Source: Pseudomonas sp. JQ170C
GTDB taxonomy: Bacteria; Pseudomonadota; Gammaproteobacteria; Pseudomonadales; Pseudomonadaceae
DNA length: 64,000 bases
Reading direction: 5' to 3'
Assembly (NCBI RefSeq): GCF_035581345.1
Contig: NZ_CP141608.1
Span: forward strand, 1,816,001 to 1,880,000
The position numbers were made by a program, and so were the translations under genes. Below are positions 26,944-34,029 of this stretch, piece after piece (within the stretch, counting starts at the first letter, position 1; each line of letters opens with the position of its first letter). The notes under the pieces were generated by a model that saw nothing but the letters and a program-made list of their open reading frames with translations, did not search any database and had not been told where the DNA came from.

Positions 26944-27096
26944 TTAGAAATCGAGAGAGTATTCAGCCAAGTAGGCTTCTTGCGGGGTCTGTCCACGCGC
27001 CCAGTTGTATTCCTTCCACAGCTCTGGCATGCCGGGCGTGTGGCCGTTCTTTGCGGCCAAAGCCACCAGTTCGGCCCACCACTGTTCCCAGCTCAT
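26944..27096 (-). CDS. Small phage protein (50 residues)
   Basis: Encodes a Trp-rich, helical 50-residue protein (MSWEQWWAELVALAAKNGHT at the start, AYLAEYSLDF at the end). The ATG overlaps the upstream stop by ATGA. No known family. Confidence 0.6.
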   Translation of the reverse strand: MSWEQWWAELVALAAKNGHTPGMPELWKEYNWARGQTPQEAYLAEYSLDF

Positions 27097-27632
27097 GACT
27101 GGCGTTGCAAGGCGGCGCCGGCGGACAGTGCCCGATCGTCAACGTAAAGGCGCCGACCCGCGGACACCCGCTTGGCCTTCCATTCTGTCTCGGCATCAAG
27201 CTCGCCGACTTCGATGCAATCCCGAAGAACTTCTTGGGCTTCAGCTAACTGAGTCCGCAGTTCCTCGACTTCCGGATCACGGGCAGCGAACGCCTTGGCA
27301 CCTTGGTCGGCCATGTCACCGGCGCTGAAGCCTTCGCCAGTGGCGGCGTGGGTGAATAGCGGGCGCGTCTCCACCTGATAGCTATCGCGGAACTTCTCGC
27401 CTTTTCCTTCATGCCACAAGCTCCAGCCAGTGGCTGCGCCAGCGCTTACGCGGTATTGCCACGCCACCGGCTCGCCCTGGTGCTGGGCGGCTGGCTGGGC
27501 GAGAAGGGCGTTTAGCTTCGAGGAGAAGTCGAAGATCTGCGCTCGGGCGAAGCGCTCGGCAGCCGCTTCGATTTCTGCGCGCGGCACGCTGACCAACTGT
27601 TCGGTGTGGGTGGATCGGTTTTCTGTGGGCAT
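27093..27632 (-). CDS. Phage protein, unknown function
   Basis: 179 residues. N-terminal helical region (VPRAEIEAAAERFARAQIFDFSSKLNALLAQ), a central GEPVAWQYRVSAGAATGWSLWHEG segment common in Pseudomonas phage early proteins, and a coiled-coil part (DPEVEELRTQLAEAQEVLRDC). GAGG precedes the start. First gene of the leftward run that ends at int. Confidence 0.65.
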   Translation of the reverse strand: MPTENRSTHTEQLVSVPRAEIEAAAERFARAQIFDFSSKLNALLAQPAAQHQGEPVAWQYRVSAGAATGWSLWHEGKGEKFRDSYQVETRPLFTHAATGEGFSAGDMADQGAKAFAARDPEVEELRTQLAEAQEVLRDCIEVGELDAETEWKAKRVSAGRRLYVDDRALSAGAALQRQS

Positions 27633-27754
27633 GGGGAGACCTCGTCATATATAGTCAAATATTGGTTATAGGGGCAGATCTCACCTCATTGCTACGGTTT
27701 CCACGAGCGACGGCCGCTTTGAACAGCGCAATAGTGTCTGGAATGGAGGTTTTA

Positions 27755-28417
27755 ATGAAGTTAGGGTTTAGGTATTCAGCCGATAAATACAATCGGTCTC
27801 TGCTGAATCTAGGTAATATTCGAATAGGAACGCTGCACAACTTCCGCAAGGCTGAGCACAAAAAGGGAATAGCGGATGGCAAAGAAGGTAAAAAAAGTGT
27901 CAGCCACTTTATTGAGTCCGATATAGTAAGGGGCGATGGGAGTCGGCGATCACCGGCAGTCGAAGCATTTCAAATCGCTGAGGCGAAGAGAGGCGCAGTC
28001 GGAGAGCTTGAAGGTGTTACAGTCAGGAAGTCGTTCGATGTGTCAGACCGATTCGTACACTGCATATCCGCTGGCTATTCTTTAGATGTTTTGCGGGAGT
28101 TCGATGGCGCGAATTCTTGCGTTGAAATTTCCGACATTAAAAGGTTCTATGAAAGACTGACCGAGTCATTAAATTATGTCACTCCGGTCCAGCTAGAGTA
28201 TCTTGGGCCTGTGCTTTACGCGGATCGAGAAGAAATCTGGAATGGCAGGGACTGGGGGGTTAATCCGGCCGTTATAAAGGAAAAGCATTTCAGTCCGCAA
28301 CTAGAAGTGCGAGCAATATGGAGGCCGAAACTACGAGTTCCGATAGAGCCGATATTTTTATACGATGTGGGCTTGGTCAAATTTTGTAGATTGCTTCCTT
28401 GCCCGCGAGATAATTAA
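27755..28417 (+). CDS. AT-rich orphan gene on the opposite strand, possible cargo or defence gene
   Basis: 220 residues starting MKLGFRYSADKYNRSLLNLGNIRIGTLHNFRKAEHKKGI after a perfect GGAGG seven bases upstream; ATGs further up lack such a site. It runs against the surrounding operon and is clearly richer in A+T than its neighbours. The opening pattern (short basic region, NIRIGTLHNFRKAE, then an acidic ADGKEG) resembles small proteins often carried as accessory genes. I cannot name a family. It overlaps the end of the next minus-strand gene by four bases. Probably self-expressed in the lysogen. Confidence 0.65.
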   Translation: MKLGFRYSADKYNRSLLNLGNIRIGTLHNFRKAEHKKGIADGKEGKKSVSHFIESDIVRGDGSRRSPAVEAFQIAEAKRGAVGELEGVTVRKSFDVSDRFVHCISAGYSLDVLREFDGANSCVEISDIKRFYERLTESLNYVTPVQLEYLGPVLYADREEIWNGRDWGVNPAVIKEKHFSPQLEVRAIWRPKLRVPIEPIFLYDVGLVKFCRLLPCPRDN

Positions 28418-28809
28418 GCGACATCACGTGCGCGGTCTGTGCCGGGTGAGTAGTCGGCCCACCCAACCTTTGGCGCGTTGGATTTCTCATTGATGATTGG
28501 GTGTCCCTCGGGATCTGTAAGTGCGCATTTGGCCCTGATGCGCAAATCCCTGCACTTGCAGTGTTTTCGAGTTAACGCAACGAACTGTTCGGCGTACTGC
28601 GGCGCGTCGAACATCTGGCTCAGCTGCTTCACCTTCTCGCCTGCCATGATCGCCGCGGCGCACTGCTGCACGGCTTCCTCCCATTCAGCGAGCGTCAGCT
28701 CTAGGGGGGGGCAGCCAGCCTTATCGCTTGGCCTGGTGGTCTTTGTGATCTTCCTGGCCTCGGCCAGCGCTACGTCGGCGGTCATGCCGAAGACTGCGAA
28801 TGTGCTCAT
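28414..28809 (-). CDS. Phage protein, unknown function
   Basis: 131 residues beginning MSTFAVFGMTADVALAEARKITKTTRP, a pattern seen in Pseudomonas prophage early regions. Cysteines in KHCKCRDLRIRAKCAL may bind metal. Start chosen at the ATG with AGGAGATCCTC upstream; an earlier in-frame start exists without such a site. Confidence 0.7.
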   Translation of the reverse strand: MSTFAVFGMTADVALAEARKITKTTRPSDKAGCPPLELTLAEWEEAVQQCAAAIMAGEKVKQLSQMFDAPQYAEQFVALTRKHCKCRDLRIRAKCALTDPEGHPIINEKSNAPKVGWADYSPGTDRARDVA

Positions 28810-28872
28810 GAGGATCTCCTGCTCGCGCATGCGCGATGGCAAAATGGATTTTCCATCGATAAGGAGTGATTT

Positions 28873-29220
28873 ATGGAGGCTTGGGCCGTCGGTTTGATTG
28901 GGGCGCTGGTAGGGTCGGTAAGCTCGTTTGCCGGTATCTGGATTCAGAGTCGATACCAGCACAAAAGAGAGATGACCAAGATGGTGATGGAGTCAGCCAC
29001 AAAGGATCGAGATCACCTTTTCGATTTGGCGGAGAAGTCCGGCAAGAGAGGGCCTTTGCCGCCCATTGTGCTTTTCGTTCACTACCATGCCGAGCTGTAC
29101 AGGCTGATGGGGAAGGGGCAACTGACTCAGAAGCGCCTTAAGAAACTTCACGACGAGAACAAGGAGATGGGGCGACTGATTCTCCAGATGGACGAACAGC
29201 GCCGCGCAGAAAGCCTGTGA
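28873..29220 (+). CDS. Small membrane-anchored protein on the opposite strand
   Basis: 115 residues. N-terminal helix (AWAVGLIGALVGSVSSFAGIWIQ) followed by a basic, helical cytoplasmic part (RYQHKREMTKMVMESATKDRDHLFDLAEK, later LKKLHDENKEMGRLILQMDEQRR). AAGGAG precedes the ATG. Like the AT-rich gene to its left, it is reversed relative to the early operon, suggesting a separate lysogenic gene. Function unknown. Confidence 0.65.
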   Translation: MEAWAVGLIGALVGSVSSFAGIWIQSRYQHKREMTKMVMESATKDRDHLFDLAEKSGKRGPLPPIVLFVHYHAELYRLMGKGQLTQKRLKKLHDENKEMGRLILQMDEQRRAESL

Positions 29221-29259
29221 ACCTTCGGCAGCGCATCGTCGAATAGGGTTGCTGGAGAA

Positions 29260-29643
29260 TCAGGCCAGGCGGACCTTGAAGCCGAACATGCATTCAATGT
29301 CGTGGTACTCGCACCGCTCGTAGGCCTTGTACTTGGCCTGCGAGGGTGTGCTGGCGAACACCTGGACAATGGTTCGATTGGTGATGTCCCACCAGTCCCA
29401 GCCGCTGACCAGCACTTGGTAGCGCTTCAGCGGTAGCTTTTCAGCCATCTCGCCGTACTGCATCTCCCAGGTGGGGTGGTAGTTGCGGATGCGCTTCTTC
29501 GGGTCGCTGTCGAGAATGACGCCGATGTAATGCCCCCGATCGGCCATGATCACGCCCGGCTCACCGTTGGCGATCACGCGGCGCCCGATCTCGGCGGGTA
29601 CGTCGTAATGGCGGCGAACGTAGTCGCAGTTGTAGTTGTTCAT
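29260..29643 (-). CDS. Phage protein, unknown function
   Basis: 127 residues. The N-terminal part (VPAEIGRRVIANGEPGVIMADRGHYIGVILDSDP) looks like a small beta-barrel domain. AAGGAG before the ATG. No function recognised. Confidence 0.65.
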   Translation of the reverse strand: MNNYNCDYVRRHYDVPAEIGRRVIANGEPGVIMADRGHYIGVILDSDPKKRIRNYHPTWEMQYGEMAEKLPLKRYQVLVSGWDWWDITNRTIVQVFASTPSQAKYKAYERCEYHDIECMFGFKVRLA

Positions 29644-29657
29644 TGATCACTCCTTGA

Positions 29658-30668
29658 TCAGGCTTCAGCAGCGCGCCTCAGCTGATTCATGAGCTGCGTC
29701 GGCAGGTTCTTGATAGTCAGGCTGGCGCTGTCCTGGTCGAACTCGACGCGCTTGCCGAGCAGGTGCGCCTCGAAGCTGATCGACATTCCTTCAGCGCGGC
29801 CGGTGTAGCGCCGGTACTGGTTGAGGGTGCGCTTGTCGGCGGCGAAGCTCTCGGAGATCCCGTAGTCACCAGCCCGGATGAACTCGGCGAAGGTCTTGGG
29901 GTTGCCCTCGTCCAGCAGCGCGGACAGTTCGTCGAGGCTGACCGGGTCGCCGGTCTTGCCCTGCGCCTGGGCGTAGGCCACCAGTTCGTGGCTCTTCTCG
30001 CTGGCGGTGTCGTCGGCCAGATCCTCCGCTTTCACGAAATCAGCGAAGGCCTTGAGCAGAGTTCGCGTCTCGCCCGGGCTGTCGATCCCTTCCTGGCAGC
30101 CGATGAAGTCGCGGAAGTAGTCGGATGCCTTGCGGCCATTCTTGCTCTTGATGAACGAGATGTACTGCCGTGAGTCTGGGCAGTTGCGCCATTCGCTGAT
30201 GTTGATTCGGGCTGCGAAGTGCAGGGCGCTGGTGTCCAGGTGCCGTGATACGGACACGCTGAGGTCGTCCGCAACCGAGATCGTCTCGGCCTGCTGCAGG
30301 ATGGCGATGGTCAGGTACTCGGTCATGCCCTGCTGGTACAGGGCGAACAGTACGTGCCCGCCAACGGCCAGGTTGGATTCCCCCATGAGGCGAGTCAGGT
30401 GCTCAACCGCAGTGCGGGTGAAGTCGATGAACTCCATGTCGCCACCGGTGAGCTTGGCGAGCCAGCCGCTGAGCGGGTAGGCGCCCGACTCGGGATGGAA
30501 GAAGCCCCAGGCCTTGCCGGTCTTGGCGTTGTAGCCGTCGTTCACGTCATGCACCAGGTTCTCGATGGTGCCGCTGACGGGCAGGCTGGCTCCGGCCACA
30601 TGCAGGGTCGCCGGGCTGCCGTCCGGCTTCTTGTCGATGAAGTGCATCACTGCGTGTCGAATGGGCAT
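29658..30668 (-). CDS. yejK: Nucleoid-associated protein YejK (NdpA family)
   Basis: 336 residues, the usual family length. Family features: [14 protein letters not shown] at the start, [17 protein letters not shown], the central [34 protein letters not shown] and [13 protein letters not shown] near the end. YejK binds the nucleoid; its function is poorly defined. A copy inside a prophage early operon is unusual and could modulate host chromatin or protect phage DNA (inference). Start at MPIRH, ten codons inside the longest frame. Confidence 0.88.
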   Translation of the reverse strand: MPIRHAVMHFIDKKPDGSPATLHVAGASLPVSGTIENLVHDVNDGYNAKTGKAWGFFHPESGAYPLSGWLAKLTGGDMEFIDFTRTAVEHLTRLMGESNLAVGGHVLFALYQQGMTEYLTIAILQQAETISVADDLSVSVSRHLDTSALHFAARINISEWRNCPDSRQYISFIKSKNGRKASDYFRDFIGCQEGIDSPGETRTLLKAFADFVKAEDLADDTASEKSHELVAYAQAQGKTGDPVSLDELSALLDEGNPKTFAEFIRAGDYGISESFAADKRTLNQYRRYTGRAEGMSISFEAHLLGKRVEFDQDSASLTIKNLPTQLMNQLRRAAEA

Positions 30669-30745
30669 GGGGTACTCTCCGTGGCCGGCTGGCGGCATGA
30701 TGGCAATGGGTCAGATGCTCGTGTTCCGCCTGTCACGGCGGCATG

Positions 30746-30994
30746 TCACGCAGTGCGGATTAGCGATGCGAGCTGCTTGTCTGTGAGCCGATCGGCGCCG
30801 TGGATGAGGCGGGAAATGAGGTCTTGCTCCTCCACAATGCCTGCCCTGGCCATCGACCGTTTAAGTGCGTTGTCAGTGTTGTGATAGAGGTCCGTGACAA
30901 TCCGGCGTGACAGCAACCGGGCTTCGCGTTCCTCCGCAGAGAGCTTTTCTCGCTCGCGCTGTTCTTGCTTGCGCTGGGCTGGCGTCTTCGCCAT
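30746..30994 (-). CDS. Small basic helical phage protein
   Basis: 82 residues (MAKTPAQRKQEQREREKLSAEEREARLLSRRIV and on). Highly charged N-terminal helix and an LIHGADRLTDKQLASLI end. GAGG upstream of the ATG. Seventy-seven bases separate it from yejK with no visible gene. Confidence 0.6.
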   Translation of the reverse strand: MAKTPAQRKQEQREREKLSAEEREARLLSRRIVTDLYHNTDNALKRSMARAGIVEEQDLISRLIHGADRLTDKQLASLIRTA

Positions 30995-31075
30995 GGTCGA
31001 TACCTCCCAAGCCGCTGGGCGGCAGATTGATGTGTTGCTGGCGCCGGCCGTGCCGGATACGGTTGGTGATTCGCC

Positions 31076-31537
31076 TCATGCTGCGACTTTCTCCTGGCTC
31101 CAGGCGCCGACGGTTTTGAACACTGCGGCGGCCTGGGCCTCTTCAAGCGTCAGGTCTGCAGGGATTGCGATCCATCCCGAGGCTACAACGTGCTGCTGGT
31201 TGCACTGGGCGCGCAGGTCCGTATATGTCGCCTCGATTACATCGGTGAGGTGCGATGCCAGGTAGTTGCCTTGGGGCGCGACCTCGACGGACTTGCAGTA
31301 CTGCTCGCCATTGGCCTTCTGGCACATGACGCTCAGGTAGATGGTCCAGCGGTGAGGGATGTCGCATACCGCATCGACTATCTGGCGGCTGCGGATGCGG
31401 CTGCCACTTTTCCAGTTGACCAGGCACTGCTGGCCGCTGGGGTCGATGTTCACCACGGCTACATGGTTGGTGCCCAGCAGCGCCCGGCAGGCACGCTCCA
31501 TCCGGGCTCGCATGTTGTGCGGTTTGCGCTTGCTCAT
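31076..31537 (-). CDS. Phage protein, unknown function
   Basis: 153 residues. Basic N-terminus (MSKRKPHNMRARMERACRALLGTNHVAVVN), a strand-rich middle and a helical end. Its start overlaps the stop of the upstream small gene by ATGA. No family recognised. Confidence 0.65.
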   Translation of the reverse strand: MSKRKPHNMRARMERACRALLGTNHVAVVNIDPSGQQCLVNWKSGSRIRSRQIVDAVCDIPHRWTIYLSVMCQKANGEQYCKSVEVAPQGNYLASHLTDVIEATYTDLRAQCNQQHVVASGWIAIPADLTLEEAQAAAVFKTVGAWSQEKVAA

Positions 31538-31767
31538 AGAGCCTCCGCGAGCTTCCGCAGGACGGCGCGCTCTGCGGTGCTTGGCCGACGGCGCCGACGT
31601 TTCAGGATGGTTTCGGGATCAACCTTCGTGGATCGCATCGGCGGGGGAGTGTTCTGGAACCCTGAGACCTTTGTGGCCTGGCCGCCGGCAGCGAAGAACT
31701 TGTCGACGCTCGCGTTCAGTTGCTCAAGCGCCTGGATGCGAGGGTGTGGGATAGGGTCGCCGATCAT
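31534..31767 (-). CDS. Small phage protein
   Basis: 77 residues from MIGDPIPHPRIQALEQLNASVDKFF, the ATG that overlaps the upstream stop by ATGA; the frame is open seven codons further. C-terminal basic stretch KRRRRRPSTAERAVLRKL suggests nucleic-acid binding. Confidence 0.6.
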   Translation of the reverse strand: MIGDPIPHPRIQALEQLNASVDKFFAAGGQATKVSGFQNTPPPMRSTKVDPETILKRRRRRPSTAERAVLRKLAEAL

Positions 31768-32033
31768 TGCCGTCCGACCAGCTTGCACTTCGCAGCTGCC
31801 TCCATGGCCTGGGCGAAGTTCACTGCCGCGCGGTAGGAGAAGGCAAAACCCTTGGTTTGCCCGCTGGCCAGGTCCACGATGTGGTAAGCCTTACCCTTGG
31901 TGACGATCTGGTACCGGACCTGCTGGGCTGGTGCCGGGCGGTTGATCTTGGCGTAAAAGTCGGCTGTGGCCAGGATGGCGCGTTCGCGCAGGGCGGCCAA
32001 GCCTTCCACACGCTGATGCATGGCTGGGTGCAT
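31764..32033 (-). CDS. Small phage protein
   Basis: 89 residues, with QQVRYQIVTKGKAYHIVDLASGQTKGFAFSYRAAVNFAQAMEAA resembling a short beta-alpha unit. GAGGAG precedes the ATG. Coupled to the next gene by ATGA. Function unknown. Confidence 0.6.
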   Translation of the reverse strand: MHPAMHQRVEGLAALRERAILATADFYAKINRPAPAQQVRYQIVTKGKAYHIVDLASGQTKGFAFSYRAAVNFAQAMEAAAKCKLVGRQ

Positions 32034-32054
32034 GGGGAACTCCTCGGGTAGGTG

Positions 32055-32441
32055 TCAGGCGTGCAGGTCGAACGATTCGGCCTTGCGGATGATTCGGACC
32101 TGGGCAATTCGTCGCTCAGGAACGCGGCGATCGCGGCGCATTGGGTCGGCATCGCCAGTTACGGCGTGCATGGCGATCAAGCCAGCGAGCACGAAGCACA
32201 TCGGGCTGATGATCTGGCGCTTCATGGCCTCGGCGACCAGGGCGGCCCGGCGATGCACACCAAGCTTGAACATGGCCGCGCTCAGCCGCTTCACGACGGT
32301 GCTCGGGGCGATGTCGATCAGGCGGGCAATCTCTTTGGCGGTCATGCCCTGGGCAACCGCCAGCAGGCATTCCAATTCGCGGGGAGCCAGGCCACGTCCG
32401 AGGTGGCCTTTCCAGGTGCCGCTGGTAATCGTCGATTCCAT
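32055..32441 (-). CDS. LuxR-type helix-turn-helix phage regulator
   Basis: 128 residues. The GerE/LuxR DNA-binding domain occupies residues about 17-75 (LAPRELECLLAVAQGMTAKEIARLIDIAPSTVVKRLSAAMFKLGVHRRA). A hydrophobic segment (ISPMCFVLAGLIAMHAV) follows, with a basic tail. No receiver or autoinducer domain. First gene of the leftward early transcript, a position where it could control later phage steps (inference). Confidence 0.8.
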   Translation of the reverse strand: MESTITSGTWKGHLGRGLAPRELECLLAVAQGMTAKEIARLIDIAPSTVVKRLSAAMFKLGVHRRAALVAEAMKRQIISPMCFVLAGLIAMHAVTGDADPMRRDRRVPERRIAQVRIIRKAESFDLHA

Positions 32442-32747
32442 GATGAGTGCCTCGGTGGATGCTCTATCGTTGGGCTGATGCAGGGGGGGCGCGCTGGCGG
32501 TGTGTTCTCGTCCGCATCCCAAAGCACCCGTCTCCAGGTGCTTCAGTGATGCTTTCCCGCCTGGGCCTGCAACTGGCAGCAGCCTGGGCGTAACTCTTTC
32601 GTTGTTCTTCCGACCGCGACCCTGGTCCGCCGGATAACTGTTCTTGGCGCTTTACGCTGCACGCCTGGGTCAGTTGCCAACCCTCTGGACTGTTGAGGCC
32701 TGTCCATCGCTGCCTTCGTTTCTGGTCGGTAGCAATCCGACATTTCT
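32442..32747 (-). other. Leader of the leftward early transcript
   Basis: About 310 bases between PL and the LuxR-type gene. It contains a hairpin at 32522-32543 (AAGCACC/GGTGCTT, 8-base loop) just before the first gene. An open frame of 82 codons (32543-32791) crosses it but starts inside the operator array and has a low-complexity, non-family product, so it is not called. The length suggests a structured leader, perhaps for antitermination. Confidence 0.4.
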
Positions 32748-32809
32748 ATAACGTAAGTTATGGTGCGAATAATAACTTTAGTTTCGCGCATGTCAATAAC
32801 CTAGGTTAT
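32748..32809. promoter_or_regulatory. Left operator array, three repressor sites (OL)
   Basis: Three 14-base sites at 32748 (ATAACGTAAGTTAT), 32772 (ATAACTTTAGTTTC) and 32796 (ATAACCTAGGTTAT, a perfect palindrome). They are spaced exactly 24 bases apart and overlap the PL promoter. The same motif recurs at the CI/Cro intergenic region. Confidence 0.8.
32769..32796 (-). promoter_or_regulatory. Leftward early promoter PL
   Basis: On the minus strand a perfect TTGACA (32791-32796), a 16-base spacer and TATTAT (32769-32774). The strong elements are embedded in the operator array, as in lambda PL. Confidence 0.75.
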
Positions 32810-32824
32810 TTTTATGGGTAAAAG

Positions 32825-32848
32825 AAAACCCGCTCAGTGGCGGGTTTT
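32825..32848 (-). terminator. Intrinsic terminator after the SOS-controlled small gene
   Basis: AAAACCCGC and GCGGGTTTT pair around TCAGTG, three bases after the stop of the 82-residue gene, with a T-rich tract on the minus strand. It would keep that transcript from reading into PL. Confidence 0.8.
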
Positions 32849-32850
32849 GT

Positions 32851-33099
32851 TCAATGGTCGACGTGATCCCGCCAGCCGATGCGGATCGCGCCGCTATCAA
32901 GGCGATCAATGCGAATTCCCTGAGTGGCTTCCAGCTCGGCGATCAGTCGATCCCAGTCCCGCTGGCTCTCCGCTGCATCAGGTATCACTTCGATGACCTG
33001 GACCTTCTGCACATGAGGTGAGCAGATCAAGCGCTGAATTCGTTGGCCTAAGCGCTCATAGGAGGTTTCAGAGGTATGTGAGAAAGCGAGAGGGGGCAT
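32851..33099 (-). CDS. SOS-controlled small prophage protein, candidate antirepressor
   Basis: 82 residues (MPPLAFSHTSETSYERLGQRIQRLI and on, then VQVIEVIPDAAESQRDWDRLIAELEATQGIRIDRLDSGAIRIGW). Predicted helix-strand-helix-strand with a charged surface. A LexA box lies 18 bases upstream of the ATG, GGAG precedes the start, and a terminator follows the stop, so it is a one-gene SOS unit between the two operator arrays. Tum of phage 186 and Gifsy antirepressors occupy comparable LexA-controlled positions. No sequence family is recognised; the antirepressor role is inference. Confidence 0.6.
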   Translation of the reverse strand: MPPLAFSHTSETSYERLGQRIQRLICSPHVQKVQVIEVIPDAAESQRDWDRLIAELEATQGIRIDRLDSGAIRIGWRDHVDH

Positions 33100-33117
33100 G
33101 TACGAAAACTCCGTTTA

Positions 33118-33133
33118 CTGTATGTGCATACAG
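33118..33133 (-). promoter_or_regulatory. LexA box
   Basis: CTGTATGTGCATACAG fits the CTGT-N8-ACAG LexA consensus, and ACTGTATG/CATACAGT arms are perfect inverted repeats. A TTGAAT-17-CATACA promoter candidate overlaps it on the minus strand. Confidence 0.8.
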
Positions 33134-33224
33134 TTATTTCAATTCAAGGAGCTTTGCAATAGGAGCGGGTGTGTAAAGTTTATTGGCAGGTAAACTTTTC
33201 GCGCAGGATCAGATTCCGAAAGGC

Positions 33225-33250
33225 ACAAAAAAGCCCGGAGAACCGGGCTT
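33225..33250 (-). terminator. Intrinsic terminator of the CI repressor gene
   Basis: AAGCCCGG/CCGGGCTT stem with AGAA loop, followed on the minus strand by six T residues. Lies 18 bases after the repressor stop codon. Confidence 0.9.
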
Positions 33251-33267
33251 GAGTGAGAGTTCAGCCT

Positions 33268-33924
33268 TCAGAGCTTCATCATTGCGCGTACAACCACACC
33301 AACGATGCGACAATTTTCGGCGCACATCTCGACGGGGTACGCCGGATTGAGTGGCTTGAGGTAGCGCCGCCCGCCATCATCCACCAGCTTCTTGAAGGTG
33401 GCTTCGTTGCTGTCCGCAAGCTTCGCTACCACGAGCTTTCCTGAGATCGCCTCGGCCTCGGTATCGACCAAGATCATCATCCCCTCGGTAATGCTGGTGC
33501 CCACGGGCGAAGTCATAGAGTCGCCTTTGACCTCAAGCCAGAAGGCCACGCCTTTCGAGTTGTAGTCGGAAATTTCGTAGCGATCCGAAAAACCGGGTGG
33601 AAAGGGCTCGACTGCTTCAGCCCAGGCGCCTGCTGCAACCCAGCTTACAACTGGATATCGGTAAGACATGTTGGGTTGCATTGCCGGAGCCACATTACTC
33701 GGCTCTGCCGTCGATGCCTTCCCTGAGTCCAGCCATTCAGCTGAGACATTCAGCGCGCGAGCGATCTCCACCAACTTCTTGGAGGTCGCATTCCTTCCGC
33801 TCTCCAGGTGCTGGATCGTCACCTGGCTCACGCCCGCCTTTTCAGCAAGCTGCTGCTGGCTCAAGCCAAGCGCTACGCGCCGGCTATAGATACGGTCTTT
33901 CAGTGTTCCGGAGTCTTCATTCAT
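33268..33924 (-). CDS. cI: CI-like prophage repressor with S24 self-cleaving domain
   Basis: 218 residues. Residues about 8-65 form an XRE helix-turn-helix (LSQQQLAEKAGVSQVTIQHLESG). The C-terminal S24/LexA-like peptidase has Ser136 in KGDSM, Lys178 in ATFKKL and a cleavable Ala98-Gly99 in SWVAAGAW, so RecA-stimulated autocleavage is expected. The start MNEDSG lies just inside the operator/promoter region. It has no Shine-Dalgarno, and the predicted PRM start coincides with the ATG, suggesting a leaderless mRNA. Maintains lysogeny by binding both operator arrays. Confidence 0.93.
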   Translation of the reverse strand: MNEDSGTLKDRIYSRRVALGLSQQQLAEKAGVSQVTIQHLESGRNATSKKLVEIARALNVSAEWLDSGKASTAEPSNVAPAMQPNMSYRYPVVSWVAAGAWAEAVEPFPPGFSDRYEISDYNSKGVAFWLEVKGDSMTSPVGTSITEGMMILVDTEAEAISGKLVVAKLADSNEATFKKLVDDGGRRYLKPLNPAYPVEMCAENCRIVGVVVRAMMKL

Positions 33925-33931
33925 ACCGCTA

Positions 33932-33960
33932 AGGGTAAAACACGCGTTATTGCCCTTCAA
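33932..33960 (-). promoter_or_regulatory. Predicted repressor promoter PRM
   Basis: Minus strand TTGAAG (33955-33960), 17-base spacer, TACCCT (33932-33937). The start would fall at about 33924-33925, on the ATG of the repressor. Confidence 0.5.
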
Positions 33961-33996
33961 ATAACATGTGTTTGCCTTGTTAATAACTTGAGTTAT
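33937..33996. promoter_or_regulatory. Right operator array, three repressor sites (OR)
   Basis: Sites at 33937 (AAAACACGCGTTAT), 33961 (ATAACATGTGTTTG) and 33983 (ATAACTTGAGTTAT), spaced 24 and 22 bases. The strongest site overlaps the PR -10 and the weakest lies on PRM, as expected for a lambda-type switch. Confidence 0.75.
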
Positions 33997-33999
33997 CAT
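33972..33999 (+). promoter_or_regulatory. Rightward early promoter PR
   Basis: TTGCCT (33972-33977), 16-base spacer, TATCAT (33994-33999). Same 16-base spacing as PL; overlaps the operator at 33983-33996. Confidence 0.6.
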
Positions 34000-34029
34000 C
34001 GTTGGCACGATCCATTGGGGCACATAGAC

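Noticed and set aside
30873..31079. 68-codon minus-strand frame overlapping the 82-residue gene at 30746-30994
   Set aside because: It begins at an ATGA overlap but shares 122 bases with a better-supported gene and has a low-complexity Arg/Ala-rich product.
32543..32791. 82-codon minus-strand frame crossing the OL operators
   Set aside because: The start is inside the PL operator array, there is no ribosome binding site and the product is low-complexity; more likely leader RNA.
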